Assembly: GCA_029851415.1 (NCBI GenBank)
Contig: CM056741.1
Span: 146,122,522-146,186,521 of the forward strand
Direction: 5' to 3'
Length of the DNA: 64,000 bases
From: Eretmocerus hayati
Lineage: Eukaryota > Arthropoda > Insecta > Hymenoptera > Aphelinidae
Part shown: positions 12,601-23,680 of the stretch, piece after piece
Layout of the letters: every line of letters starts with the position of its first letter
How positions within the stretch are numbered: the stretch's first letter is position 1
Notes under the pieces: generated by a model
Told to the model about the DNA's origin: nothing
The model's database searches: none
What the model saw: only the letters and a program-made list of their open reading frames with translations
Program-made: the position numbers and the translations under genes

Positions 12601-15600
12601 TGTGAGCGTTTCAAAGTTGGAAAAACGCGAAAATCGCGGTTTTCAGCAACCGATTAGAGTACGAAAAACGTGAAAATCTCATGTTGCTAAAGCAAAAAAG
12701 TGTTAATTGGGATGTCCGTAACAATGTCCAATAGCAAAAATTCATGTTTCCGGGAGATAACCCTTTGTTTTTTCAATGTTAACAATAGGTAGTTGCGCAC
12801 GCTATAGCATAGGATATCGGCACGAGCAAGCAGACGACGCGCAGCCCGCCACCGCTGCATCTCTATGGCTATAGCGTGCGCAACTACCCATTGTTAACAT
12901 TGAAAAAACAAAGGGTTATCGCTCGAAAACATGAATTTTTGCTATTGGACATTGTTAAAGACATCTCAATCAACATTCTTCCGCTTTGGCAACATGAGAT
13001 TTTTACGTTTTCCTCACTCTAATCGATCGCTGAAAATCGCGATTTTCGCAATTTTTCAACTTTGAAACGCTCACAGCTCGAAAACGATGACTTTTAGAAA
13101 AAAATGACAAGAGAGATTTTCTTTTTAAAATGTATCAAATAACCTTACAAAGTTGCTTTGGGACCAAAAAAGTTGATATTGCTAATTTGTTTAAACAATT
13201 TCAGTTTAAACAATTTTGCACCAGAATTTCGTCTGGCAACATGGATTTTCGGATTCAGAAGGGTCTTCTGGAGGGGATCCCGTAAAAAAATTCCATCAGA
13301 CGGATTTTTCCAGCGATGGCGGTGATTTCGCCTAGTCTAAGTCCACAGGGAGCGGTGCTATTGGTCTACTCCCTCTTTGTTTTTAAAAATTGTTATCGAC
13401 AATATACCAATTTGACCGCTAGAGGCACCACCATCGCTTTTCAAACGGTAGAGAGCACTCTTAATCAAGCTCAGTGGTTCTAATTTCATTCACGTTTCGG
13501 TCATAAATTTTCCGGGGAACATATACAGACGTTTTCGAAGGGAATCCTAAGATAAACAACTCTGGTGCCCGCAATTTTTCGTATAAATTCATATTTTCCG
13601 GAACATTTACAAAACAAATCAAGGTTTTGCCCGGAAATTCATTGATAACAGTGAAACTTCCGGGTAGGTGAGCGTCCCAAAATCCTAGAAAATACGCTTT
13701 TACACCTACTGGAACACGGATTGGATGGTTAATCTCCTCTCAGCGTTCGGATTAAGTAACAGGTGAGACTGTAGCATTCCACACCTCATCCATATAGTGA
13801 AGTTTATGATATCATGATCCATATCATGCAATCCACCACACAAGAAAGTGAAAAAGTGTCTTTCCTTTGAGGGAATCGATCTCAGAAATAACAAAATAAC
13901 TCACCTCCAACATCTGAGTCAAAGTTAGACCTCCACCATGGTCTCTCAAGACACCCAAATTGGGGTCTGAATGAGTATTCTTGTCAGCCACTCTAGCTTC
14001 TGAACAATCATTCTCACGATTACAGCATCCATCGCCACAGGCCACTTCTGAGCCCTCAGGAGTACTTGGTAAGGATGAGCTGCTGACATTATGCTCTGAT
14101 GAGTAGCCATAATCTTGTGAAGAATGTTCACTGGATGATCTGCAGTTCCTGTTCATCACTTTGGTGTTCAAACGTTTTTTCACTTCGATCCACATTGTAC
14201 ACCTTTTACTTGGGTCCATTAAAGAGTCTGACATATGATCAGACTCAGGTGACTCTTTGCACTCTTGGCTATCGTGCCATTGATTACTCAAATTATGGAT
14301 ACCAATTCCATACTTGTCAGACTTCTGAAATTCATCTGTTTTCTTGCAGCTTGTGACTTCAGCTTTCTCACGTTTACTTGTTTTTTTGGTATTGCTGATT
14401 GCTGATTTGGTCTCTAAATTTTTCTTCTTACAACTATTATTGTTGTTATTATTATTGTTGCTGTTGTTATTATTTTTCTTGTCTTTCTTATTAGGTGAAA
14501 CGGGATTGAGATTTCCTTGGAGCTGATTGGTGGTTTTCACTTTTTTAGTGCAGTCTGGACAATTACACGTTAAGACTCCTTTATTCTTTGGATCCAACAC
14601 CTGTAACTGTAAGTAAATGAGGCCGTCATTCATAAACTTAATTGGAACTCAACAAGAAAAAATCACACTGAATTTGATCCAAGTCTTACTTTGTGTCGAT
14701 CAATATGCTGTGTGCTCGTATCAAGTTCTGGCTGTGGAGATGGAGATTTGACTGCTCTTTCTACTTTTCCAACTGCCTTTGTTTCTTCAAGCTCCTCTGT
14801 AGAGCACTGAGGAATAAATACATTAGAGATTTCTTGTTTGAAAACTGAAGTGAGCTTACCTGTTACATGTAATCAAGAGGCTTACCTCACACTCATCTTC
14901 TTTATCTTTGCATTCACTTTCTGCATCTTCGTCTTCCTTTTCTTCTGAGTTATCTTCAAATCGACGTTCCTTCTTCTTTTTCCTCTTAAGTCTCAATTTT
15001 TCGCGTCGCTGCTGTTTGGCAGCCTCCTCTCTTTTGAATTCTTTATAGAGAACCTCCAATTGACTGATTCCTCTTTTGAACTCGACAGCCATCTGTAAAT
15101 TAATTACAATTGTATGAGGAATTAACCAGGATAGCTGTGAGTTCTCTCTGAAGCTGTAGGGATGATGTCATTAATATGAATCGTTACGTGAGTAATGTAG
15201 ATTCTAAAAGGATTGTACACTCTCTGGACAAAATATCTGAACAAATCTGAAAGAGCTTCTTGTCCCTGAGCTGCTGTTTCAATCCAAATCAGATCGTTTG
15301 TGGTGTCTTGATGATTGTAATTGTACCCTCAACCCATCAGAATTGAAACCCAATCTCAAAATTCCAAACAGCAGCTCAGGGCTAGAAAAGCTTTTTCAGA
15401 TTTGTTCAGATATTATGTCCGGTGAGTGTACATGATCTGAGGACATCCGTTAACAAATGCGTATATAAAAGCTGACACAGAGTTCAACAAAATGATGTTT
15501 AGGATGTAGTCATGGGAAACTGATAAACTCTTTCTGATTTCAAGATGCTGATATTTATTCACCTGGAAATTCCTTGAAAGTGTGTCAACAGCCACAGCAG

Positions 15601-18600
15601 CCAACACTTTGACAATGATTTCCTCTTCTTTGAGGCGGCGATAAACACGATTCAGACGCTCTGCTACGCATATTCCAAGGCACGTGAGAACTTCTTCTTG
15701 AGCAATTTCCAAGGTTTTGGCGTGTCTTTCCCTATTCGAACAGTTGAAGATATAGTCAATACATAAAACCCAACTCTATGGATGGTGATGAACGAATGCA
15801 TGTGTGAACAAGTTACCTTCCCATGAGTTCTGGTTGAGCTCTTCCAATGATGTTGCTGATGTAATCAGTGTTCAATGGAAGATGGACATGACCACCTGTG
15901 CAACGTTTTATGTCAGCATATAATGAACTGACATAACCTTTTTCCTTTGTTGGGTCTGTTTCAGTTGTAGTTAATAACGAAGATGCTAAGAGAACTTTAG
16001 TACGACATTCAGAACAGAACCTAGAAAGAAACGTACTGATGTTCTTAAACGTTTCTTTATCAACTAATCGATTCTCTGTGAGCTCATAGAGGGTTAAATT
16101 CAAAGATCAAATTCATTAAATCTTAGTGTAGTATAAGTCAGCCGCAGAGTATTATTATGTACTGTTTCAATGTAAACCTGGCTTAATGAATATCAAGTAT
16201 CAAATATCAAAATAGAGGTCTATAAAGACTTGAAATACTCACTTGTGTTTTCGTAAGTATGTATCTAGGGTGGCATCTAATGTGTCGGAATCTATAAACG
16301 TGATTTCCTTCAAACACTCATGTTCCATGCAATCCCAAACTTCCCTCCATGCATTTGGAGGCGGTCTCATACGCTGCACTTCCAATGAGTGCATCGTACA
16401 TCGACGGGATTTTTTATTGCGTGGCTGCTGCTCTACCAAATCATTCAATCTGGTACTGTAATGGAAAAGACCGTGATTCTAATGATTAGAAACACTGAAT
16501 GTGAAAAATCCACATTTGGATAGAGAAATAAAAAAAAATGAGTTGAACGAGCAAAAGGAGTGAAAGGTATTAAAAAACAAAAGTAAAAATAGGTAGGCAG
16601 AAGTGATTTAACCAACTCCACAATCTCTGATTTTGTTAATTATACATCCAGAAATTAAATGAATTTGCTAAAACGATTCTCTGAAAAATCTGAGAGCTGC
16701 AGAGTACCAATGAAAGTGAAATATCTCTACCAGGGAGGAAAAATGCTGATCATGCAAGTGTATCAGGATTGATCAGTTGGAAAAATCCAAGTAATAACAT
16801 TCAAACACTGTCTGGTGGAGAGCTTTGATAGCATCTGGGGTTCACACTTATTAACAAACACCAACTCTATTAACATAGCAATATGAAAAAACGCTTCGAT
16901 TGAGAATTGAAACATTGAATAAAGAATTCACATTGGTGTTATTCATTGTCTTTTCAAAAGTGTTTGAGTTGAAATAGTCCCTGCTCTTCAATTACTTGAA
17001 GAGAGACTAGAATGTGAAGAATGGGAGCAGCAACTGGAATATTTATATTCACACATTTGATTAAACTCTTTCCATAATATTTGGATGGCACTCCCACTAT
17101 GACATGGAGCTCTGATTATTAATCACCAATATTTTATTGATATGCGTTCAAGAAAAGTTATTTAGTTGGGAGTTGAAACTGGTTGAATACATGGTTTGCA
17201 ACATAAACTTTTGCAAGATTTAGCAAAATAAAAACAACCAGCAGAGTTTGTATATCTTACAAAAATGAACATTGGATTTCACAGGATTCAAGGAGTTTTA
17301 GGAAGTTGTATAAATAAATGCATGTAATGAAAATTGCGTAATTCATCTTGGATGATGAGATTAATGAGGGGATGAGTGATGCAATCGATGATTCTCCATT
17401 CTCACAGATCGGGTGAGACATCAGATATATATAAGTTGATGATGAACCAATGGCTCTTTTGTTCTAGTTAGTTAATGAATGTCTACAATGATTAACTTGT
17501 TATGTCTGCTTACCTATGCCCTTGAAGTAGTGTGCACAAACGCTGTGGAGACTGCAAGACTTCATCTTTTATTGTGAGCATTCCATCAGTTGTGATAATT
17601 ATTGGGTCCAAAGCAGGATGGCCATTTAAATTGCTTAAATCATAGAATAATCTCTCCACGCTGAAGAAAGATAAAGTCGTGTAAGAGTTTGCATCAACTT
17701 GGAAAGATTTGAATTGATATAATGCAGGTAAAGCCCACCTTCTCCTGCAACCAATGCAGGGTACATTTGAATCCAAGGTACTCAGCATATCTTTGCAAGC
17801 AACCTCAAAAGAGGCCCTCTTCTCTTCCATGCTCAGTAAATTGAGCTTCTTGGCAAACTCATCCACCTGCTTTCCCTTGACAAGAGGGCTCTCTCGCAAG
17901 GCTTTGAGTCCAGTTATGTCCATCACCATCTGGAATGTCATTAATGTAAATTAACATCTCGATTGTGAAAAATTGGAGCAACCCTTATAGTAAATATAAT
18001 AGCGCCACCGCGGGAGTAAAATCAGCGCGAAATGGCTGCTTATGGCATGACAATAGGAGGCGATGGAGCTCTCGCGCTCGAGCAATCTCGGGCTGCTAAT
18101 TCCGGAATGGAGAAAGAAAAGCGCTAGTCGCGGGTTCAGTCATCTCACGCTCGGGATCGACCTTCGTAGCAGCAGACCAAGAGATCAAGGAAAATCGGAG
18201 CAGTTGATGCAGGCCGGTTCCCGTCTGCTTCATCGGAGCAATAATAACAAATCCACGACACTCCAGCAAGCATACCCGAGGAGACAGGGGGTGTCTGTGA
18301 CGAAAACATTCCTCATTGCGATATGGCATACGGTGCCATAAAGTGGTCACAAGGGCAAGCATATATCGCACGTCTCATGGCTTCCATATCGTGCCTAATC
18401 GTGATATCACGAGGACACATGGAAAAGTCGATTATCGAGCCTCTGCTGGTGTGGCAAACACACACGGGCAATAAAATGTACACCATGTACCACGTAAGTG
18501 GCACTGTGTGGCGTGGATTCCGGGGGGAAGGAGAGAAAAACAGTTTGCCGATGATGGCCGCGGGCGAGAGGGAGCGAGAGAGAAGAAGGTGTGCCAACGG

Positions 18601-18985
18601 GGCGCTCTCTCGATGCGTCTTTCTCTCTCTCTCTCTTTCGCTAGCGGGCCTCTCCTCCGTGGCTCATCCCGTGCCTGCTATGCATCAGCTAGATATCTCA
18701 GCCAAATCTCGTATCTCTCTCGCTCTCGCATGCATGCACCATCTGAGATCCTCCGGGGCAGAGCTCAGCTCCGTGACGCGGCTGCTGCTGCGAGGTTAGG
18801 TGTTCGACGGGGCCCTAGGAGGCGAGGGCGGGCGTCGCGTGCGCTGGGCTTACGTAAGGGCGGCTGTGTGTACGTCTGTCTATCGGAGCACTCACCGCGA
18901 GATTCTCGTCGACGATGAGAGGCATCTGCTTGTCCTCCAGGGCGGAGGGATTGTAACCCGTCCACATACTGACGAGTTTGGCCAT
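9650..18985 (-). CDS. GGNBP2: Gametogenetin-binding protein 2 homologue, complete (10 exons)
   Basis: Exons on the minus strand: 18,985-18,896; 17,929-17,739; 17,660-17,514; 16,455-16,243; 16,020-15,817; 15,731-15,563; 15,092-14,886; 14,806-14,690; 14,606-13,905; 9,841-9,650. All introns are GT-AG and phases agree throughout (2,232 nt, 743 residues; human protein about 697). Family signatures in order: MPLIVDENLA (20s), PCIGCRRSVERLF (about 87-99), CTMHSLEV, a TLDTYLRKHKFCSECRTKVL cysteine pair (about 216/219), KEKGYVSSLY, a GRAQPELMGRERHAK stretch with AQEEVLTCLGI, a Lys/Glu-rich coiled stretch, CNCPDC (about 460-465), a poly-Asn run (about 491-503), DYGYSSEH with SEVACGDGC, and a C-terminal DSCLSEDEGN followed by a basic helix. 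In mammals the protein is cysteine-rich, binds gametogenetin and is needed for spermiogenesis and placentation; its biochemical role is unclear. The last exon is separated by a 4.06 kb intron carrying a palindromic element. The second acceptor TTACAG at 14,601-14,606 could shift exon 9 by two codons. Confidence 0.95.
12047..13460. mobile_element. Fold-back element of about 1.4 kb in GGNBP2 last intron, TTAA target duplication
   Basis: The ends are inverted copies: AGAGTGCTCTCTACC at the left and its reverse complement GGTAGAGAGCACTC at the right. They are flanked by TTAA at 12,043-12,046 and 13,461-13,464. The two halves are complementary over most of their length (about 600-650 bp per arm, more than nine in ten bases matching by eye) around a GC-rich centre of about 60 bp near 12,809-12,867. 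One base differs at the very tip (an extra A on the left). No transposase frame is present, so this is a non-autonomous element. It sits wholly inside the 9,842-13,904 intron, so the GGNBP2 pre-mRNA would contain a long hairpin. The left arm carries an extra nested hairpin that the right arm lacks. Confidence 0.85.
12166..12336. mobile_element. Nested hairpin MITE inside left arm of the intronic fold-back
   Basis: The halves TTTTTCTTCAAAT... and ...ATTTGAAGAAAAA are inverted copies that include a shared core CGAGATCGGTGCAAAATT and its complement, with the centre near 12,250. The corresponding place in the right arm of the enclosing element (about 13,333-13,345) has the flanking sequences CTCCCTG and TTAGACT nearly joined, with no hairpin. 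It therefore inserted after the enclosing element formed. The target duplication is unclear, possibly TTA. Confidence 0.75.
15218..15428. mobile_element. 211-bp MITE in GGNBP2 intron 6, TA target duplication
   Basis: Inverted ends CACTCTCTGGACAAAAT (left) and the complement of CACTCACCGGACATAAT (right) are flanked by TA at 15,216-15,217 and 15,429-15,430. The arms match for about 65 bp, including ATCTGAACAAATCTGAAA and the GAGCTGCTGTTT motif. TA duplication and small size suggest a Tc1/mariner-type non-autonomous element. It lies between GGNBP2 exons 6 and 7. Confidence 0.75.
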
Positions 18986-20641
18986 CCTTTTTTATTGGGG
19001 CGACTGGGCCCGTTGCACTTGCGATGATGACGACGATGATGGCTCGAGGAAACACTTTTCGGAGCACCGATTATAATATTCTCACACTGTGTCTGTCTGT
19101 CTGCTGATCATACGGGGAGGGTATGCACTTGGTTTTTTTGGGGGACTCTCGCGAATCCACGCGGGGGTCCTGCACTAGAGGCTGATGCTGCACCGATCGA
19201 CGGCGACGTTGCTCAGATCTCGTGGCAAGGTAACACAGACTCTCCTCGAGGAGGGCTTACTTGCCCTAAAGTATAATATAATCGTGTACTGCAAGGTAGG
19301 AGGTACTCGTATATTCTTTCCTCACTTTTTTGTACAATATAATGCTCGCGCTCTGGCTGCGCTGCGCACACTACTGATTCTTCTCGTCCTCTCTCTCTCT
19401 TTCTCGCGCGTTACAGTCACGCACACAAATATGAGTCTGCTCCGAATGCTCCGATATATACAGGTATATAGATGTACGGGTTTTTGAAGCGATTGACGCG
19501 ATGTCGTACGGGTGAGTTCGGCGGTGAGAGGGCCTATATATACATATATGCTATTATATGGCTTCGCGACCGCGACGTCGTCCCCGACGGATCATCGAAC
19601 CGCGGAACCCGGTGCATGCAGTACCGTACATACACTGTACAGACATATTACCGAATATATATTTATATATATGGATATATACGAAGAAAGGAGAGTTTAA
19701 TCGAGGAACGAGCTGCACACGCACACTGTTGCACGAGCCTTGGAATGCGACGGCGCGAGTACTTTTTGTGACGTCATACACTGCGGCACTCGATATGACT
19801 ATATGATACTTTGTATGAGGATAATAGGGAAGGGAGCTCGCTCAATGAGAATTTTTCTGCAAATTTTTTGCAGGTTACCGTGTGAATGCGAAAATCGGTT
19901 GGTGTGAGTCACGGGAAATTCAATCGATTCAGTCAGGATAAAAACGGACCAAGTTTATTATTGCACCGATTGCATTCACTCTCGCGTGAAGAGTTCGTTT
20001 CTGTAACATATACGCCAGATGATGAGTAATGTAATGATATGACGGGTCAAGAACGGATTCAATTTATAAGGATGGAATTTCCGCAACCGGCAGACGCGCG
20101 CGAGGATTGCCACGATGAGATCGATCCAAATTATACACATGTGTATACTGTATGGCATCATCAGCTTGATACGATCGAAACGTCATATAAAATTCGCATT
20201 GCGTCAGCTAAATAAAATCGAAGCCTTTCTGCGAGCCCGACTATCGATAAGGCGAGAACAGATGTTTACCAGCATCCAAACATCTTGTCTCAATGATGTT
20301 GCGCGCGACCATTGTCGATTTTATTGAATTGATCGCCGAGAACAAAAGCTTATAATATGGGTATAATCGCGATAACTTACACATTTTGCGTCCAAAAATT
20401 CAGAAATTGAATATTGAGTCTGCGCTTGTCTGAGTCAACTTTTTTCATTCTTTTTCGCACATTGAGTGTTGATATGTTGTACGTATGCTGGAAGTTCTTG
20501 CCAACGTTTTAGGACGGTATATGTGGTTTTCACATGTATAAAGCATCGAGATAAGGCATAGAGAAAGTAGTACACGAAACTGACATTTGCAGTTTTTGAC
20601 CTTTTTTTTGTCTAGCGAGGAATCCTGACGCGATGGGACCA
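18986..20641. other. GGNBP2 upstream region and gene-free sequence
   Basis: The first few hundred bases presumably hold the GGNBP2 5' UTR and promoter. They are CG-rich and carry CT-rich simple repeats (about 19,391-19,405; another lies within intron 1 at about 18,621-18,637) and a TA/TATATA-rich stretch near 19,535-19,685. Open frames here are short, overlap on both strands and show no family resemblance. From 19,800 to 20,641 I see nothing assignable. Confidence 0.45.
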
Positions 20642-20659
20642 CCCTACTGAAAAAAATGA

Positions 20660-20790
20660 GTCGAAAATAGAGTCAGAATTTGAGTCGATTTTCGAGTCGA
20701 AAATTGTTTCATAGAAGTCGAGTCGAAATCGAGTCGAAAATCGAGTCGGAAAATCGAGTCGATAATCGAGTCGATGACCGAGTCGGAAGC
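20660..20790. repeat. Terminal minisatellite, left end (GAGTCG-rich)
   Basis: Imperfect 12-bp units of the form GAGTCGAAAATC occupy the outer tip of the left arm, in the same positions as the inverted array at about 38,020-38,120. The unit is the same as in the internal arrays, so terminal and internal arrays share an origin. Confidence 0.8.
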
Positions 20791-21022
20791 GAAAATAACG
20801 AGAAAACAAGAACTTGGCGAGTCAAACTGAAGTTATAATTGCTTGAATTTCTACACAAACAAGAACTTGGCGAGTCAAACTCATGGTTATAATTGCGTGA
20901 ATTTCTACACGGGTGGGAGTTGATCTACAACAGCAAGGAAGGACAGCGTATATAACGGGGCCACGATATTTCGGACAAACAAACAAAACCTACGGGCGCG
21001 TTTACAAAGCAAACCTCTTGCG

Positions 21023-21661
21023 CATGGCGTAAAAATAACAAGGTGTGTGACCGCGCACGTTTTCGATGTGTCTCCACTCGACGCCATTTTGATATTCTTG
21101 ACCGCGAACTTCCAAATCATGCTCCCTGTATAGTACTGTACAAACGAGTTGCAAGTAGGTCTTATTTTGAGGAAGGTAAGATGTTCTAGCGTGAACAAGC
21201 AAGTTTCAGCGTAATTATAGGCAAATACGTAAATCTATTATTATATTGCAGTTGGAATGAAGAATAAAATCATGAATTCATTTCAATCAAAATGGGTATT
21301 TATTTTCAATTTAACTGTCCACGAGATTAAAATTTTGAGGGAATTGGTGAAACTGCACATTCTTAACATCGATAACTGATCCTGTGTGCTTTTCTGCACT
21401 TTGACAGAATGATCTGGATAGCGGGGACAACAATTGTCGGTAGCCAAGCCATACACGCTTGTCGGTCACCAACACTTACACGCGGCTCGAACTAAAATAC
21501 GTAAGAAAGGCGAGTGGAGACAACTGGAGACTTAGAGAATCTCCACTCAGAGATTAGAGACCCTGAGTGGAGGGTCTCTAGTGGAGACAGGGCCATGTCT
21601 GCGCGAGAGTAGACGAGTTTCGAGGCTCCGGTGTCACACACCTTGTTATTATTCCGCCATG
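21023..21661. mobile_element. 639-bp hAT-like MITE with perfect 8-bp target duplication
   Basis: CTCTTGCG occurs directly on both sides (21,015-21,022 and 21,662-21,669). The element begins CATGGCGTAAAAATAACAAG; the complement of its other end is CATGGCGGAATAATAACAAG, and both continue into GTGTGTGAC-like sequence. An 8-bp duplication is typical of the hAT superfamily. No transposase is present. The right arm of the giant palindrome shows the uninterrupted target once (CGCAAGAG, 37,831-37,838), a natural empty site. An internal hairpin of GAGACTCCACT-type sequence lies near 21,515-21,590. Confidence 0.9.
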
Positions 21662-21839
21662 CTCTTGCGTGACGTCGTGGTCACACGATATATCGCAGTC
21701 ACTTGATTCACAGTGACGTGATAAATCCGTTGCTACACTGTGGACAATGGACGGGAACAGGAAAAATTCTCGTCAGAATATTCTGTGTTCGCTTCTCTCA
21801 ACACATCCCGTCCTTCATGAGATGACGATGGTGAAAATC

Positions 21840-23680
21840 AAGTGATATACCATCATGGAATGGCACGGATTTATTTCACAAAAGCTAGCACCACCGGGAG
21901 AGGTGTTTCTGCAATCGACTCGATTATTGATTCGAAAATAGAGTCAAAAATCGAGTCGGAAATCGAGTCAAAAATCGAGTCGAAAATCGAGTCGAAAATT
22001 GGGTTAATTTTTGGGGTATTATACTCACTGCATCAGAACTTATCAAATATCCCGAGGACTCACCCCTCTCGACTGCAGAACGTTCCGAATTCAAGCTGAT
22101 TGAAGACTCAGCTTGGGTTGAAAGTCGCCCAAAGATCTCACATATGCCTGCGTGAGTTTCTACGCGAATTTGAGCAGATCTACTCCTGCGAGTGAAGACA
22201 GCCTTCATCTAGCGAGGGATCGATTCACTTAGACATCATAGTGATCTTCTCTCCACTTTATCGTGATAAGTGCCTGTTCATTTTCCTCACACACGTCGCT
22301 TCCTCATGGTATGTCAATAAATGGAAGCTCGTAATATTTCATTATAGATACAGTATGAGAATATTTCACCCTGAATCGGCTACCCTTCAGAGATTGACAG
22401 TACTACAACTGACTTGATTATTGATTCGAGAATCGAGTCAAAAATCGAGTCAAAAATCGAGTCGAAAATCGAGTCAAAAATCGAGTCGAAAATCGAGTCG
22501 AAAATTGGGTTAATTTTTGGGGTATTATACTCACTGCATCAGAACTTATCAATAGCCCGAGGACTCACCCCTCGCGACTGCAGAACGTTCCGAATTCAAG
22601 CTGATTGAAGACTCAGCTTGGGTTGAAACTCGCCCAAAGATCTCACATATGCCTGCGTGAGTTTCTACGCGAATTTGAGCAGATCGACGCCTGCGAGTGA
22701 AGACAGCCTTCATCTAGCGAGGGATCGATTCACTTAGACATCATAGTGATCTTCTCTCCACTTTATCGTGATAAGTGCCTGTTCGTTTTCCTCACACACG
22801 TCGCTTCCTCGTGGTATGTCAATAAATGGAAGCTCGTGATATTTCATTATAGATACAGTATGAGAATATTTCACCCTGAATCGGCTACCCTTCAGAGATT
22901 GACAGTACTACAACTGACTTGATTATTGATTCGAGAATCGAGTCAAAAATCAAGTCGAAAATCGAGTCAAAAATCAAGTCGAAAATCGAGTCAAAACTCG
23001 AGTCGAAAATCGAGTCAAAAATCGAGTCGAAAATCGAGTCAAAAATCGAGTCGAAAATCGAGTCGAAAATTGGGTTAATTTTTGGGGTATTGTACTCACT
23101 GCATCAGAACTTATCAAATAGCCCCGAGGACTCACTCCATTCGACTGCAGAACGTTCCGAATTCAAGCTGATTGGAGAGTCAGCTTGGGTTGAAACTCGC
23201 CAAGAAACTCACATATGCCTGCGTGAGTTTCTACGCGAATTTGAGTAGATCGACGCCTGCGAGTGGAGACAGCCTTCATCTAAGGGGGGATCGATTCACG
23301 TAGATAGCATAGTGATCTTCTCTCCACTTTATCGTGACGAGTTTCTGTTCATTTTCCCCACATACGTCGCTTCCTTATGAGATGACAATGAATGGAAGCT
23401 CGTGATATTTCAATATCGATACATCGTGAGAATATTTCACGTTCCATCGGCTAGGACCTTAGAGATTGACAGTACTACAACTGACTTGATTATTGATTCA
23501 AAAATCGAGTCAAAAATCGAGTCGAAAATCGAGTCAAAAATCGAGTCAAAAATCGAGTCGAAAATTGGGTTAATTATTGGGGTATTATACTCACTGCATC
23601 AGAACTTATCAAATAGCCCGAGAACTCACTCCTCTCGATTGCAGAAAAATCCGAATTCAAGCTGATTGGAGAGTACAAAA
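21840..23680. repeat. Tandem array of four approximately 500-bp units, left arm
   Basis: Each unit holds a minisatellite of 12-bp GAGTCAAAAATC / GAGTCGAAAATC repeats (near 21,916-21,999, 22,421-22,506, 22,925-23,070 and 23,488-23,566). Each is followed by a conserved tail with GGGTTAATTTTTGGGGTATT and CTGCATCAGAACTTATCAA. Unit starts are about 500-560 bp apart; the third has the longest minisatellite. The 12-bp period is a multiple of three, so artificial open frames (KIES repeats) arise on both strands. Confidence 0.85.

Noticed and set aside
14344..14526. Leu-rich hydrophobic frame on the plus strand
   Set aside because: It is the antisense of the poly-Asn and Lys-rich part of GGNBP2 exon 9.
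13824..14633. Taking the whole 269-codon frame as one GGNBP2 exon starting at its ATG
   Set aside because: The first nine codons lie upstream of a good acceptor and the last ones beyond a GTGAGT donor. Trimmed to 14,606-13,905, the exon joins in phase on both sides.
21842..23665. Long frames encoding (KIES)n and (TRFS)n repeats, also at 35,772-37,645
   Set aside because: They arise on both strands from a 12-bp minisatellite, whose period keeps frames open. There is no start context or splice evidence, and the translations vary with repeat number.
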